A DNA stretch of 35,660 nucleotides from Altererythrobacter sp. (GCA_013002295.1 JABDKI010000089.1:1-35660); one strand, 5' to 3'. Shown: positions 17,609-26,692, numbered from the stretch's first letter. Numbers and translations: made by a program. The notes: generated by a model not told the origin, from the sequence alone.

Positions 17609-18792
17609 GCCAAGCGGGCTATCTCAGCCGCGCGCAGGAATACGGGCTCGCCGCGACGACCGCGGTGGTCACTGCGAATGCGTATTACATCCATCCCATT
17701 ATAGGAGAGGTGGCGCGCGATTTCGGAGTAAGCGATGGCGCAATCGGCGTCGTTCCTGCACTCAATCAGATTGCGCTAGCCATCGGCATTTTCCTGCTTC
17801 TGCCGTTGGGCGACCGATACTCCAACCGTAGCCTATGCATCCTGTTTGTCAGCCTGCAAACACTCGCGATGTTGGGGATGGCTTTGGCAGCGCAGTTTGC
17901 TCTCTTTACATTGGCATCGACACTGCTTGGGTTTGTGACGATCGCACCCTATCTGCTCCCGGCATTTGCTTCCAAGCGCGTTGCTCCAGAGCGGCTCGGC
18001 CAAGTCACCGCGCTGCTCACAGCCGGTGTAATCTTTGGCATTCTTGTCGCGCGTGTTGGCGCTGGTATCGTTACCGAAGCCTTTGGCTGGCGCACAGTCT
18101 ATTGGATTGCCGCCAGCCTGATGATTGCAGTTACGCTGATGCTCCCGTTCTCAATGCAGAGCGAGACGGTGCCAGAAAAGCGCCCATCCGGTTCTTATCG
18201 CGGGCTTCTAGCGTCAGTGATTAGCTTGGCTCGGCAGCATAAGGATGTTCTGAATTCCGCGCTGATCCAGGGTCTCAACTTTGGTTGTTTCACCGCAGTC
18301 TGGCTGGCACTTGCCTTACACTTGACCAGCCCTGAACTTGGCTATGGGGTCGATACTGTCGGTTATCTGGCGGGCATCGGCGCGATCAGTGTTCTTACAA
18401 CGCCGCGCATTGGTCGATGGGCCGACCATGTAGGGCCGCGGCGTGCCAGAGCCATTGTCGCTGTACTGCAGTTTGCGGGAATTGCTTTACTCTATCCGTT
18501 TGGATTCAACGCGTGGGTTGTGCTTATCCCGCTAACGCTCATCAATCTGGTTGGCCCATCGGTCGATGTGACCAGTCGAATGATATTTCTCGCGCTGGAG
18601 CCTGCGATTCGAACACGTCTGACGACAATCTATATCGTAATCATGTTTATCGGCGGCGGCTTTGGAAGCGTTTTAGGGACAGCCATTTATGATGGATACG
18701 GCTGGGCCGGCACATGCCTGCTTGTCACCATGGCTTCAGCCACAATCTCGCTTCTGGCCTTGGCGAACTTCCGACGATTTGGCGCGCGATAA
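17605..18792 (+). CDS. MFS transporter (12-helix, DHA1-like)
   Basis: A 395-residue membrane protein with the size and helix pattern of the major facilitator superfamily. LPLGDRYSNRS stands in the loop between helices 2 and 3 (motif A-like), and a long middle loop (SMQSETVPEKRPSGS) divides the halves. IGRWADHVGPRRAR is the second-half counterpart. The track ORF begins at 17383, inside the dehalogenase. TTG 17605, overlapping the dehalogenase stop (TTGA), gives a normal N-terminus (MSQAGYLSRAQEYGL) and implies coupling. The substrate is unknown; uptake of a haloalkane-related compound or export of a product is possible but not shown. It ends just before tRNA-Arg. Confidence 0.88.
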   Translation: MSQAGYLSRAQEYGLAATTAVVTANAYYIHPIIGEVARDFGVSDGAIGVVPALNQIALAIGIFLLLPLGDRYSNRSLCILFVSLQTLAMLGMALAAQFALFTLASTLLGFVTIAPYLLPAFASKRVAPERLGQVTALLTAGVIFGILVARVGAGIVTEAFGWRTVYWIAASLMIAVTLMLPFSMQSETVPEKRPSGSYRGLLASVISLARQHKDVLNSALIQGLNFGCFTAVWLALALHLTSPELGYGVDTVGYLAGIGAISVLTTPRIGRWADHVGPRRARAIVAVLQFAGIALLYPFGFNAWVVLIPLTLINLVGPSVDVTSRMIFLALEPAIRTRLTTIYIVIMFIGGGFGSVLGTAIYDGYGWAGTCLLVTMASATISLLALANFRRFGAR

Positions 18793-18797
18793 TTTGA

Positions 18798-18874
18798 TGG
18801 TGACCCCGGCGTGATTCGAACACGCGGCCCCCAGATTAGGAATCTGGTGCTCTATCCGGCTGAGCTACGGGGCC
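18798..18874 (-). tRNA. tRNA-Arg (anticodon CCT)
   Basis: On the minus strand a 77-nt cloverleaf runs from GGCCCCG to encoded CCA. The acceptor stem pairs GGCCCCG with CGGGGTC with one G-T. The D arm has AGCTCAGCCGGATAGAGC, the anticodon stem CCAGA/TCTGG closes the loop TTCCTAA, and the T arm contains GTTCGAACA. The anticodon CCT decodes AGG. Its 3' end lies six bases from the MFS stop. No second copy of its 3' end was seen in the window, so there is no sign of an integrated element. Confidence 0.97.
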
Positions 18875-18901
18875 CCGCGGAACCCAATAGCACTGAATAT
18901 T

Positions 18902-18941
18902 GGTCGCGCAAGCGACCCAAAGCGCGACTGCGGGCCCGCAG
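18902..18941 (-). terminator. Possible terminator hairpins between DUF1178 and tRNA-Arg
   Basis: Two inverted repeats lie close together: the perfect palindrome CTGCGGGCCCGCAG (18928-18941) and GGTCGCGCAAGCGACC (18902-18917). On the minus strand the first is followed by a short T run (CGCTTTGGG). They probably end the grxC-nitrilase-DUF1178 transcript before tRNA-Arg. The T tract is weak. Confidence 0.4.
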
Positions 18942-19008
18942 CGATACGATCTATGGTGGTATGAGCGAAGATCTCGCACACCCGGAGGGTGCTAGACCCA
19001 AAGATACA

Positions 19009-19488
19009 TCAATTCAGATCTTCAGGTGGTGCAACAGGGAAAGGCAGCGGTGCAATCGCAATGCCTTCATCGACCAGACCTTGCGCTTCTTCCAGGCTGG
19101 CCTGCCCGTGTATCGGTTTCTCGTCCGCTTCGCCGTAATGCATCTTTCGCGATGTCTCAGCGAACTTGTCACCTACCCATGTGCTTTGCTTCAGCGCCTT
19201 CGCCTGTGCCTCGGCAAGTTTGGTCAACGCATGTTGCACTTCAGGCGGCATAGGTGTGTTCGAAAGCTGGCTGACGTCCTGTCCGTCAGACTTAGCCGGT
19301 ACAGTGTCGCCCTTTGTGTTGCCTTTTGCAGGCACAGCGGGGGCCATAGGCGCTTTGGTGACAGCTTCGCTGCCGCAATGCGGGCATGACAACATCCCGC
19401 GCTCTAACTGCTCGACATAGTCGTCAGACGAGCCGAACCAGCCTTCGAAGCGATGGCTTTGGTTACAGATGAGGTCATAAACGATCAT
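19009..19488 (-). CDS. DUF1178 family protein
   Basis: A 159-residue protein that begins MIVYDLICNQSHRFEGWFGS and carries SCPHCGSEAVTKAPMAP, the hallmarks of DUF1178. Cys8, Cys35 and Cys38 suggest a small zinc site. The centre is a variable Pro/Lys/Asp-rich linker, and the C-terminus includes EVQHALTKLAEAQAKAL and YGEADEKPIHGQASLEEAQ. No function is established. It is the last gene of a minus-strand run after grxC and the carbon-nitrogen hydrolase (8 bp gap), a frequent alphaproteobacterial arrangement. Confidence 0.9.
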   Translation of the reverse strand: MIVYDLICNQSHRFEGWFGSSDDYVEQLERGMLSCPHCGSEAVTKAPMAPAVPAKGNTKGDTVPAKSDGQDVSQLSNTPMPPEVQHALTKLAEAQAKALKQSTWVGDKFAETSRKMHYGEADEKPIHGQASLEEAQGLVDEGIAIAPLPFPVAPPEDLN

Positions 19489-19496
19489 TGCGCGCT

Positions 19497-20315
19497 CTAT
19501 TTGGCGATTGGGCGCCGATTAGCAAGGCTTGGCAATTGAGAGCGAACCTCTTCCACGCGCGAAAGATCGATATCGCAATATGCCAATCCGGGCTTGTCTC
19601 CACCCATATCCAGCAGAATTTTGCCCCACGGATCGACCACCAAAGAGTGTCCGTATGTCTCGCGTCCGTCCTCATGTTGACCCACCTGCCCGGCTGCAAT
19701 CACGAAGGCACTCGCTTCAATCGCGCGGGCGCGCAGCATGACATGCCAATGATCGCGCCCGGTTGGCACAGTGAAGGCAGCCGGCACCGCAATCGCATCA
19801 CATTTCCGTTGCCCCAGCTGCTCGAACAATGCCGGGAAACGCATGTCATAACAGATGGTCAAACCAAGCCGTCCCAATGGGGTATCATCAATCGTAACTA
19901 CTTGCGTACCTGGCTCGTATGCCGCGCTTTCACGCCAACTCTCACCGTTCGACAACTGCACATCGAACATATGAATTTTGTCGTATGTCGCGCGTAGCCC
20001 CAGCGGTCCTCCGAAATAGAATGATCTGTTGGCCCAACGCCTATTCACGCCCATTACCGGCATTGCTCCGATCGCTAAATCAATCCCGGTTTCAGCAGAC
20101 AATTTATCTAACCTGTCGCTGATACGGTTAGGCTCTGTTGACTCGATCCAGGACCCGGCGCGCTTGCGATCCTTGTCCAACAGCACAGACATTTCCGGCG
20201 TGAAGAGAATCTCAGCGCCACCTCTTCCAGCTTCAATCGCAGCCGCCTCCAGCGCGAAATAGTTCGCTTCAGGATCAACGCCTGACGTCATCTGCAAGAC
20301 AGCTATGCGCGGCAC
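19497..20315 (-). CDS. Carbon-nitrogen hydrolase family protein (Nit2-like amidase)
   Basis: A 272-residue enzyme of the nitrilase superfamily. The catalytic triad is visible: Glu41 in LFTPEMS, Lys113 in TYDKIHMFDV and Cys155 in TICYDMRFP. The family includes Nit2/omega-amidase and deaminated glutathione amidase (Nit1-like), and KIHMFDV with YDMRFP is the pattern of that branch. A role in clearing deaminated glutathione would fit its place directly after glutaredoxin grxC, nine bases away, but this is inference. Length and start are normal for the family. Confidence 0.9.
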   Translation of the reverse strand: MPRIAVLQMTSGVDPEANYFALEAAAIEAGRGGAEILFTPEMSVLLDKDRKRAGSWIESTEPNRISDRLDKLSAETGIDLAIGAMPVMGVNRRWANRSFYFGGPLGLRATYDKIHMFDVQLSNGESWRESAAYEPGTQVVTIDDTPLGRLGLTICYDMRFPALFEQLGQRKCDAIAVPAAFTVPTGRDHWHVMLRARAIEASAFVIAAGQVGQHEDGRETYGHSLVVDPWGKILLDMGGDKPGLAYCDIDLSRVEEVRSQLPSLANRRPIAK

Positions 20316-20324
20316 GTAAGCGCC

Positions 20325-20582
20325 CTACCCCGCCAGCAATGAGTCGAGCTTGCCTTCGCGTTCCAGCGCGACGAGATCATCTGATCCGCCGACATGGACA
20401 TCGTCAATGAAAATCTGCGGCACTGTCATGGCACTGGGTGCGCGTGCCAGCATTTCATCCCGTTTGGGGCCGCCCATTGTGATGTCATACTCGTTAAACT
20501 CGGCGCCCTTCTCCTTCAGCAGGCGCTTGGCACGAACACAGAATCCGCAGGCGAACTTGGTGTAGATGTCGATTGTCGGCAT
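20325..20582 (-). CDS. grxC: Glutaredoxin 3
   Basis: An 85-residue dithiol glutaredoxin that reduces disulfides with glutathione. MPTIDIYTKFACGFC holds the active-site Cys12 and Cys15 (CGFC instead of the common CPYC), while TVPQIFIDDVHVGGSDDL has the cis-proline and glutathione-binding GGSDD. The track ORF extends to 20723, but that extension is unlike the family and would run into the hsp20 leader; ATG 20582 is the natural start. It leads the grxC, carbon-nitrogen hydrolase, DUF1178 run. A hairpin, CTCCCG/CGGGAG with a four-base loop, sits in its leader at 20605-20620. Confidence 0.93.
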   Translation of the reverse strand: MPTIDIYTKFACGFCVRAKRLLKEKGAEFNEYDITMGGPKRDEMLARAPSAMTVPQIFIDDVHVGGSDDLVALEREGKLDSLLAG

Positions 20583-20621
20583 CGTATTTCTCTTGTCCCG
20601 TTTGCTCCCGAATGCGGGAGA

Positions 20622-20650
20622 CTTGAAAGCCCATTTGCGACACCTATTTG
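20622..20650 (+). promoter_or_regulatory. RpoH (sigma-32)-like promoter of hsp20
   Basis: CTTGAAA at 20622-20628 is followed after about 16 bases by CTATTT at 20644-20649. This resembles alphaproteobacterial RpoH promoters (CTTGAA ... CTATAT-like). It lies about 100 bp before the hsp20 start, leaving a leader long enough for a structured RNA. A heat-shock promoter suits the gene it precedes. Confidence 0.6.
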
Positions 20651-20674
20651 GTATATGTCGAGGCTCGCCGCAAT

Positions 20675-20755
20675 GGGGGCTGCGACAATCACCACGGGCG
20701 CTGCAGTTGCAGGCTCCTAACATTTTTTGAATTGCTCAGAAGAGGATTTGATATG
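20675..20755 (+). promoter_or_regulatory. ROSE-like RNA thermometer in the hsp20 5' leader
   Basis: Two hairpins can be drawn in the leader. The first pairs GGGGGCTGCGAC (20675-20686) with GTTGCAGGCTCC (20706-20717): 12 positions with two G-U pairs and one mismatch. The second buries the ribosome binding site: GAATTGCTC (20729-20737), loop AGAA, GAGGATTTG (20742-20750), and it can extend towards the ATG. The TTGCT box facing AGGA across a G-G and a U-U mismatch is the hallmark of ROSE elements, in which heat melts the hairpin and frees the ribosome binding site of small heat-shock genes. The family rule is established; this instance is inferred from hand folding. Confidence 0.65.
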
Positions 20756-21229
20756 TCACGTCTAGATTTTACCCCGTATCGCCGTTCGACCGTAGGCTTT
20801 GATCACCTGTTCGACTTGCTCGAAAACAAGGTTCGCCAGAACGTCGGCGATAACTATCCTCCATTCAATATCGAGCGCCGCGGCGATGAAGAATATCGCA
20901 TCACGCTGGCAGTAGCCGGCTTCCGCCCGGACGACATCGATATCACCGCTCAACAGAACCTGCTGACGGTACAAGGCCGCAAGCGCGATGACGCTCCCGA
21001 GGGTCAGATGCTGCATGTCGGCATTGCCAATCGCGGGTTCGAGCGCCGCTTTGAGCTTGCGGACTATGTCCGCGTCGAAAACGCCGATATGGCAGACGGG
21101 CTCCTAACCATTGATCTGGTGCGCGAAGTGCCTGAAGCGATGAAGCCCAAGAAGATCGCGGTCAACGGCCATACAGCCAAGTTGAAGGCGGTTTCGTCCG
21201 GCGATGGCAGCCAAGTCGACGCGGCGTAA
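20753..21229 (+). CDS. Small heat-shock protein (Hsp20/alpha-crystallin family, IbpA-like)
   Basis: A 158-residue chaperone that binds unfolding proteins to prevent aggregation. The alpha-crystallin domain spans about residues 36-130: PPFNIERRGDEEYRITLAVAG, FRPDDIDITAQQNLLTVQGRK, then RGFERRFELADYVRVENADM and DGLLTIDLVREVPEAMKPKKI. The latter resembles the IbpA-like class A of alphaproteobacteria. The N-terminal YRRSTVGFDHLFDLLE is also typical. The start is ATG 20753 with GAGGA seven bases upstream; the track start at 20648 lies inside the leader. The gene stands alone with a heat-shock-like promoter, a thermometer-like leader and its own terminator. Confidence 0.93.
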   Translation: MSRLDFTPYRRSTVGFDHLFDLLENKVRQNVGDNYPPFNIERRGDEEYRITLAVAGFRPDDIDITAQQNLLTVQGRKRDDAPEGQMLHVGIANRGFERRFELADYVRVENADMADGLLTIDLVREVPEAMKPKKIAVNGHTAKLKAVSSGDGSQVDAA

Positions 21230-21257
21230 GCACAACAACATTAATTTAGGAATTAAA

Positions 21258-21284
21258 AGGGGGCGGACCGTTCATCCGCCCCCT
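21258..21284 (+). terminator. Intrinsic terminator of hsp20
   Basis: A ten-base-pair perfect stem (AGGGGGCGGA paired with TCCGCCCCCT, seven-base loop) begins 29 bp after the hsp20 stop and is followed by GCGATTTTC. An A run precedes it. This is a convincing rho-independent terminator, possibly usable from both sides. Confidence 0.85.
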
Positions 21285-21614
21285 GCGATTTTCATCGCCT
21301 CGTTCGATTTGTAACGTCCGGGTCGCAAAAGGCGTTACAAACCAGCTCGAGCTCTTTGCCAACGCAGGAACGCGCTAGCCAAATACACAAAGGGTGCTTT
21401 CGCCCCAAACCTCCGGTCCCCTCCGGAAGACTTTGTAACTGCTACGTTGTGAATGTTATCATGCGCAAGAATTATCTTGCTGACTTGTAAGAACACGACA
21501 GCAATTGCTGCAATTTGCGCAAAAATCGATTTTGAATGCAAATTCAGGCGCTTGAACGCTCAATTTGGCTGTGCTTGAAAGTGCAGAATTGGCAGTCTGT
21601 CCCTCAACCAAGGG
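21285..21614. repeat. Palindrome-rich non-coding region between hsp20 and pyrG
   Basis: About 330 bp with no convincing gene. It holds several inverted repeats: TTTGTAACG with CGTTACAAA (21308-21341, nine perfect pairs, 16-base spacer), GCAAGA/TCTTGC (21465-21480), CAGCAATTGCTG (21499-21510) and AAAATCGATTTT (21522-21533). A third, isolated copy of TTTGTAAC lies at 21432-21439. The stretch is AT-richer than its surroundings. It should include the end of the pyrG transcript, but no textbook terminator was seen. The function is unknown. Confidence 0.5.
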
Positions 21615-23261
<1,647 letters not shown>

Positions 23262-23347
23262 TTAAGCCCCTAACTGGATTCGTGGCAAGCAAATTGCAGC
23301 AACGATTGTGCGCAATCCACAAGTCTGGCCGAAAGTCTGGTGAAGGA

Positions 23348-23716
23348 TTACTCGGTCGCGCCGGAAAGTGGGTCTTCCGAGGCTGGCGCTTCTTGCGTTG
23401 GCGCGAGCGGATCTGCTGCAGGAGCCAATGGATCGGCCGGCGCAACGGAACGATCGATTGTTGTGGTGATCTCGTCCCCACCAATAGTCTCTACTGCAAC
23501 CGCAGCCAAGGTGATCGAAAGCGCGACAAAGGCAATCGCGAGCCAACGAGTCGAGCGTGTCAGAAAGTCTGCTGCACCGCGCGCGCCCATCAATCCGCCA
23601 GGGCTACCGCCGCCAATTCCCAAGCCGCCGCCTTCGGAACGCTGCATTAGAATTACGCCCACGAGCGCAGCCGCGACAACGGCTTGAACGACAGTAAGGA
23701 AAAGAAACAGCGACAT
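23348..23716 (-). CDS. secG: Preprotein translocase subunit SecG
   Basis: A 122-residue subunit of the SecYEG export channel. Two membrane helices are visible (LFLFLTVVQAVVAAALVGVI and TRWLAIAFVALSITLAAVAV) separated by the signature loop MQRSEGGGLGIGGG and MGARGAADFLTRST. The C-terminal tail is Pro/Ala-rich and acidic, as in other alphaproteobacteria. ATG 23716 (MSLFLFL) is preferred over the track start 23746 because the family begins immediately at the first helix, although the ribosome binding site is weak for either. It sits between tpiA and pyrG, a familiar order. Confidence 0.92.
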   Translation of the reverse strand: MSLFLFLTVVQAVVAAALVGVILMQRSEGGGLGIGGGSPGGLMGARGAADFLTRSTRWLAIAFVALSITLAAVAVETIGGDEITTTIDRSVAPADPLAPAADPLAPTQEAPASEDPLSGATE

Positions 23717-23799
23717 GATGATCCCAGTAAAGTTGCTGTGCGCCATTTAGGGGCGCGAACAGCAATGAACAAGTGTTTGTGGTCAGGCTCGTTTGCCCG

Positions 23800-24561
23800 C
23801 TAGGCTTCCGGCGGGTCTCCAGCGGCGAGTGCAATGCCCATAAAGCTGTCTGCTGTCAGGCTGGCTCCTCCGACCAACGCGCCGCCAACTTCAGGTGTCG
23901 AGAGAATCTCGCGCGCATTATCGGGGTTCACAGAGCCGCCATACAAAATGCGCACACCGGTACCCTGTTCTTCACCGTAGAGCTTGACCAGCAGCTTGCG
24001 GATTTCCGCGTGCATCTCTGCAATGTCGTCTGGAGTCGCAGAATTGCCCGTGCCGATCGCCCAAATCGGCTCGTAGGCTACGGTTAGAATGTCTCCCGCA
24101 TTGTCCAACTCTGGAAGTGAAGACTTCAGTTGCTTTGTTACGAACGATGCCGCCTTGCCAGCATCGCGGGTCTTGGCGTCTTCGCCGCAACACATGATTA
24201 CTTGCATACCGGCATCCAGCGCAGATTGCGCTTTCTCGCGCACCAGATCGTTGCTTTCGGCATGGCCTTGACGGCGCTCGCTGTGACCAACAATTACAAA
24301 TTTTGCACCGGCATCAGCCAGCATTGGCGCAGAAATGTCGCCTGTGAACGCGCCTTCGCTTCCAGGATGGCAATCCTGCGCTCCGACACCGATCTGCTCA
24401 ACTTCGCGATGGACAGCATGAATAAGCGTGTAAGGCGGCGCAATCGCCACCTCCACCTTCATGTGGCGCTGCGCGGCGCGATCAATCGTGCGCGCTTCGG
24501 ATAGCATGGCGCGCGTGCCATTCATTTTCCAATTGCCAACAATATAAGGCCGATTGGCCAT
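23800..24561 (-). CDS. tpiA: Triosephosphate isomerase
   Basis: A 253-residue TIM-barrel enzyme interconverting dihydroxyacetone phosphate and glyceraldehyde 3-phosphate. Catalytic residues are in place: Lys12 in GNWKMNG, His93 in VIVGHSERR and Glu164 in VAYEPIWAIGTG. RILYGGSVNPDNA and VGGALVGGASL complete the phosphate-binding end. ATG 24561 was chosen because AGGA lies eight bases upstream and MANRPYIVGNWKMNG is the normal start; the track start at 24594 adds a family-foreign extension. It leads the tpiA-secG-pyrG run and is divergent from the PpiD-like gene. Confidence 0.97.
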   Translation of the reverse strand: MANRPYIVGNWKMNGTRAMLSEARTIDRAAQRHMKVEVAIAPPYTLIHAVHREVEQIGVGAQDCHPGSEGAFTGDISAPMLADAGAKFVIVGHSERRQGHAESNDLVREKAQSALDAGMQVIMCCGEDAKTRDAGKAASFVTKQLKSSLPELDNAGDILTVAYEPIWAIGTGNSATPDDIAEMHAEIRKLLVKLYGEEQGTGVRILYGGSVNPDNAREILSTPEVGGALVGGASLTADSFMGIALAAGDPPEA

Positions 24562-24663
24562 AGGGGATTTCCTGTTCTTGCGAATCTTGCCCATTACATA
24601 GGGCGTAGGGGGCCGGTCCCGCTAGCCGACCTTGCACAATCAGTCAAAACCGTTCGCAACCTG

Positions 24664-24692
24664 TTGCGGCAAGAACGCAGGGCCGATAAAGC
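24664..24692 (+). promoter_or_regulatory. Possible promoter of the PpiD-like/trpE block
   Basis: TTGCGG and TAAAGC are separated by 17 bases in the divergent region between tpiA and the PpiD-like gene, about 60 bp before ATG 24755. The match is moderate and was placed by eye. The near-match GTTC-N7-GTTG at 24652-24666 overlaps it but lacks the final C of a LexA site. Confidence 0.3.
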
Positions 24693-24754
24693 GCAGCGGT
24701 CAAATTCATCCACCGGCCTACATTTGCGCCGACAATCGCGGAATACTCGCATTC

Positions 24755-26692
24755 ATGATTAGCATCTTTCGCAACTTTTTCAGCTCGAAGCTTGGTCTCG
24801 GCCTCACTTTGGGGTTCCTCGTCCTTATTGCCTTCGCTTTTGCCAGCAGTGATGTAGCCAATCAGGCGACGTTTGGCGGCGTGTCAGGCGGAGACCGCGT
24901 CGCCGTGGTGGGCGATGAAAAGATCGGCAATGCGGACTTTAGCCGCGCAGTGAGCAATGCAGTCGATCAGGTTCGTCAACAGAATCCCACCATGACTTTG
25001 CCCGCATTCGCTGCCCAAGGCGGGTTTGAAGAAGTCCTTGAGCAAATGATCGACCGCTACGCAATCGGCGCCTATGCGAAGAGGTATGGCCTGCGCGCCG
25101 GTGAGAATCTGGTCAATAGCGAGATTTTGGACATTCCTGGCTTTCGGGGTCCAGATGGCAACTTCAGCCAGCAGTCGTTTCAGGATTCATTGCGCAGGCT
25201 GAACATGAACGAAGCAATGCTACGCCGGGAAATTGGCGACAGCCTCCTGGCGCGTCAGATCATTGTACCTGGGCTGAGCGGCGCGCAAATGCCGCAAAAA
25301 TTCGCAATGCGTTACGCATCACTCCTGCGGGAACGGCGTGAGGGTTCAGTGGCCTTTATACCGAGCGTATCCTTCGCGCCAGAAGGCGATCCGACCGAGG
25401 AGCAGTTGACTGCCTATTACGATGAAAATCGCGATGACTACATCCGCCCCGAGCGCCGCGTCATTCGTTACGCAATGTTCGGTGTTGAAAATCTCGACAC
25501 GGATGTGACGCCGACCGAGGAAGAGGTTTCGGCTCGCTACGAACGTGACCGCGCGCTTTATGCCGAAAGCGAAGATCGCACGATCACACAGTTGATTGTT
25601 CCGACACAGGATGCAGCGAATAGCATTCGTGACCGTGTGAATGGCGGCGCCTCATTTGCCAGCGTTGCACGCGAGGCCGGTTTCAGCACAACACAGATCG
25701 GCCCGATCAATCAGGAAGACTATAGCAATCAAACTTCGGACGCAGTGGCTAATGCAGTATTTGGCGCATCACGCGGCCAGGTTGCACAGCCTGCACGCAG
25801 CTCTTTGGGCTGGCACGTTGTCCGTGTTGACATTGTAACTAGCATTGCCGGCCGTTCATTGGCTGCCGTCACTCCGGAAATTCGTGAGCAATTGCTACTG
25901 GAAAAACGTGCCTTTGCCTTGGCGGATCTAAGCGCGCGCGTTGAAGAGCAAGTCGATAGCGGCGTTGCCCTGTCACAAGTCGCGCAAGAGCTTGAAGTCG
26001 AGATCAGTTCCACGGCCCCGATCACAGCGGATGGCCAGGTATATGGCGTGCCGGGCGCGCAGTTGCCACCGCAATTGGTTGGCGCGGTCAACACCGCGTT
26101 CCAGATGGATGAAGGCGAACCGCAACTGGCGGAGATTGCGCGCGGCACGACCTTCATGATCTTCGAAGTCTCGGACATAACGCAATCTGCAGCGGCACCG
26201 CTTGACGAAATCCGCGAACAGATTGTGCTCAGCTGGCGTCTCTCAGAGGGGGCCAAGTTGGCACGCGCTGCCGCTGATCGTGTGATCGAACGAGCTGGAG
26301 GAGAGCTGAGCCTGGCTGCGGCTATGCGTGAAGAGGAAACACAGCTTCCTCCGGTGGATGAGCTCAATATCAATCGCCAACAACTGCTTGCGCAAGGCCA
26401 ACAGATCCCGCCAGCTTTGGCGCTGATGTTCAGTATGGCCGAAGGTACAACCAAACGTCTGGAAGCACCAAACGATCTTGGTTGGTTCATTGTCGATCTT
26501 ACAGACATCGAGACACCGGAAATTGCTGCCAATGATCCGATCATCGCGGCCTCACGCCAGCAATTGCGCGGTGCTATCGGCGACGAGCTTGCGCAGCAGA
26601 TGACCCGCGCAATGCGGCAGGAGCTGGGCGTTGAAACCAATGCGGCAGCGCTGGAAGCGGTCAAACGTCAAATGACCGGCGCAACGCAGTAG
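24755..26692 (+). CDS. PpiD-like membrane-anchored peptidyl-prolyl isomerase/foldase
   Basis: A 645-residue periplasmic chaperone tethered by one N-terminal helix (LGLGLTLGFLVLIAFAFA, residues about 14-32). A SurA/PpiD-type N-terminal domain follows (DEKIGNADFSRAVSNAVDQ, EVLEQMIDRYAIGAYAKRYG), then a parvulin-type rotamase domain at about 272-360 (ITQLIVPTQDAANSIRDRV, SSLGWHVVRVDI), and a second, degenerate one after 430. PpiD assists outer membrane and secreted proteins leaving the Sec channel. ATG 24755 was chosen since it gives a normal anchor; the track start at 24632 adds a cysteine-rich, foreign-looking leader. It is followed by trpE 12 bp downstream. Confidence 0.88.
   Translation: MISIFRNFFSSKLGLGLTLGFLVLIAFAFASSDVANQATFGGVSGGDRVAVVGDEKIGNADFSRAVSNAVDQVRQQNPTMTLPAFAAQGGFEEVLEQMIDRYAIGAYAKRYGLRAGENLVNSEILDIPGFRGPDGNFSQQSFQDSLRRLNMNEAMLRREIGDSLLARQIIVPGLSGAQMPQKFAMRYASLLRERREGSVAFIPSVSFAPEGDPTEEQLTAYYDENRDDYIRPERRVIRYAMFGVENLDTDVTPTEEEVSARYERDRALYAESEDRTITQLIVPTQDAANSIRDRVNGGASFASVAREAGFSTTQIGPINQEDYSNQTSDAVANAVFGASRGQVAQPARSSLGWHVVRVDIVTSIAGRSLAAVTPEIREQLLLEKRAFALADLSARVEEQVDSGVALSQVAQELEVEISSTAPITADGQVYGVPGAQLPPQLVGAVNTAFQMDEGEPQLAEIARGTTFMIFEVSDITQSAAAPLDEIREQIVLSWRLSEGAKLARAAADRVIERAGGELSLAAAMREEETQLPPVDELNINRQQLLAQGQQIPPALALMFSMAEGTTKRLEAPNDLGWFIVDLTDIETPEIAANDPIIAASRQQLRGAIGDELAQQMTRAMRQELGVETNAAALEAVKRQMTGATQ

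Noticed and set aside
18798-18874. tRNA-Arg as an integration site for a mobile element
   Set aside because: No integrase, no direct repeat of the tRNA 3' end and no composition change was seen around it; neighbours are ordinary chromosomal genes.
21335-21541. 68-residue minus-strand ORF with a hydrophobic start (MHSKSIFAQIAAIAVV...)
   Set aside because: There is no ribosome binding site before the ATG, the region is full of palindromes, and the product resembles nothing I recognise. Counted as non-coding.
24652-24666. Second LexA operator before the PpiD-like gene
   Set aside because: The sequence is GTTC-N7-GTTG, so the last base of the second half-site is wrong, and the gene has no known SOS role.
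25729-26664. 311-residue minus-strand ORF inside the PpiD-like gene
   Set aside because: The Ser/Ala/Arg-rich product is typical of an antisense shadow of a GC-rich gene; the plus-strand protein has clear domains.
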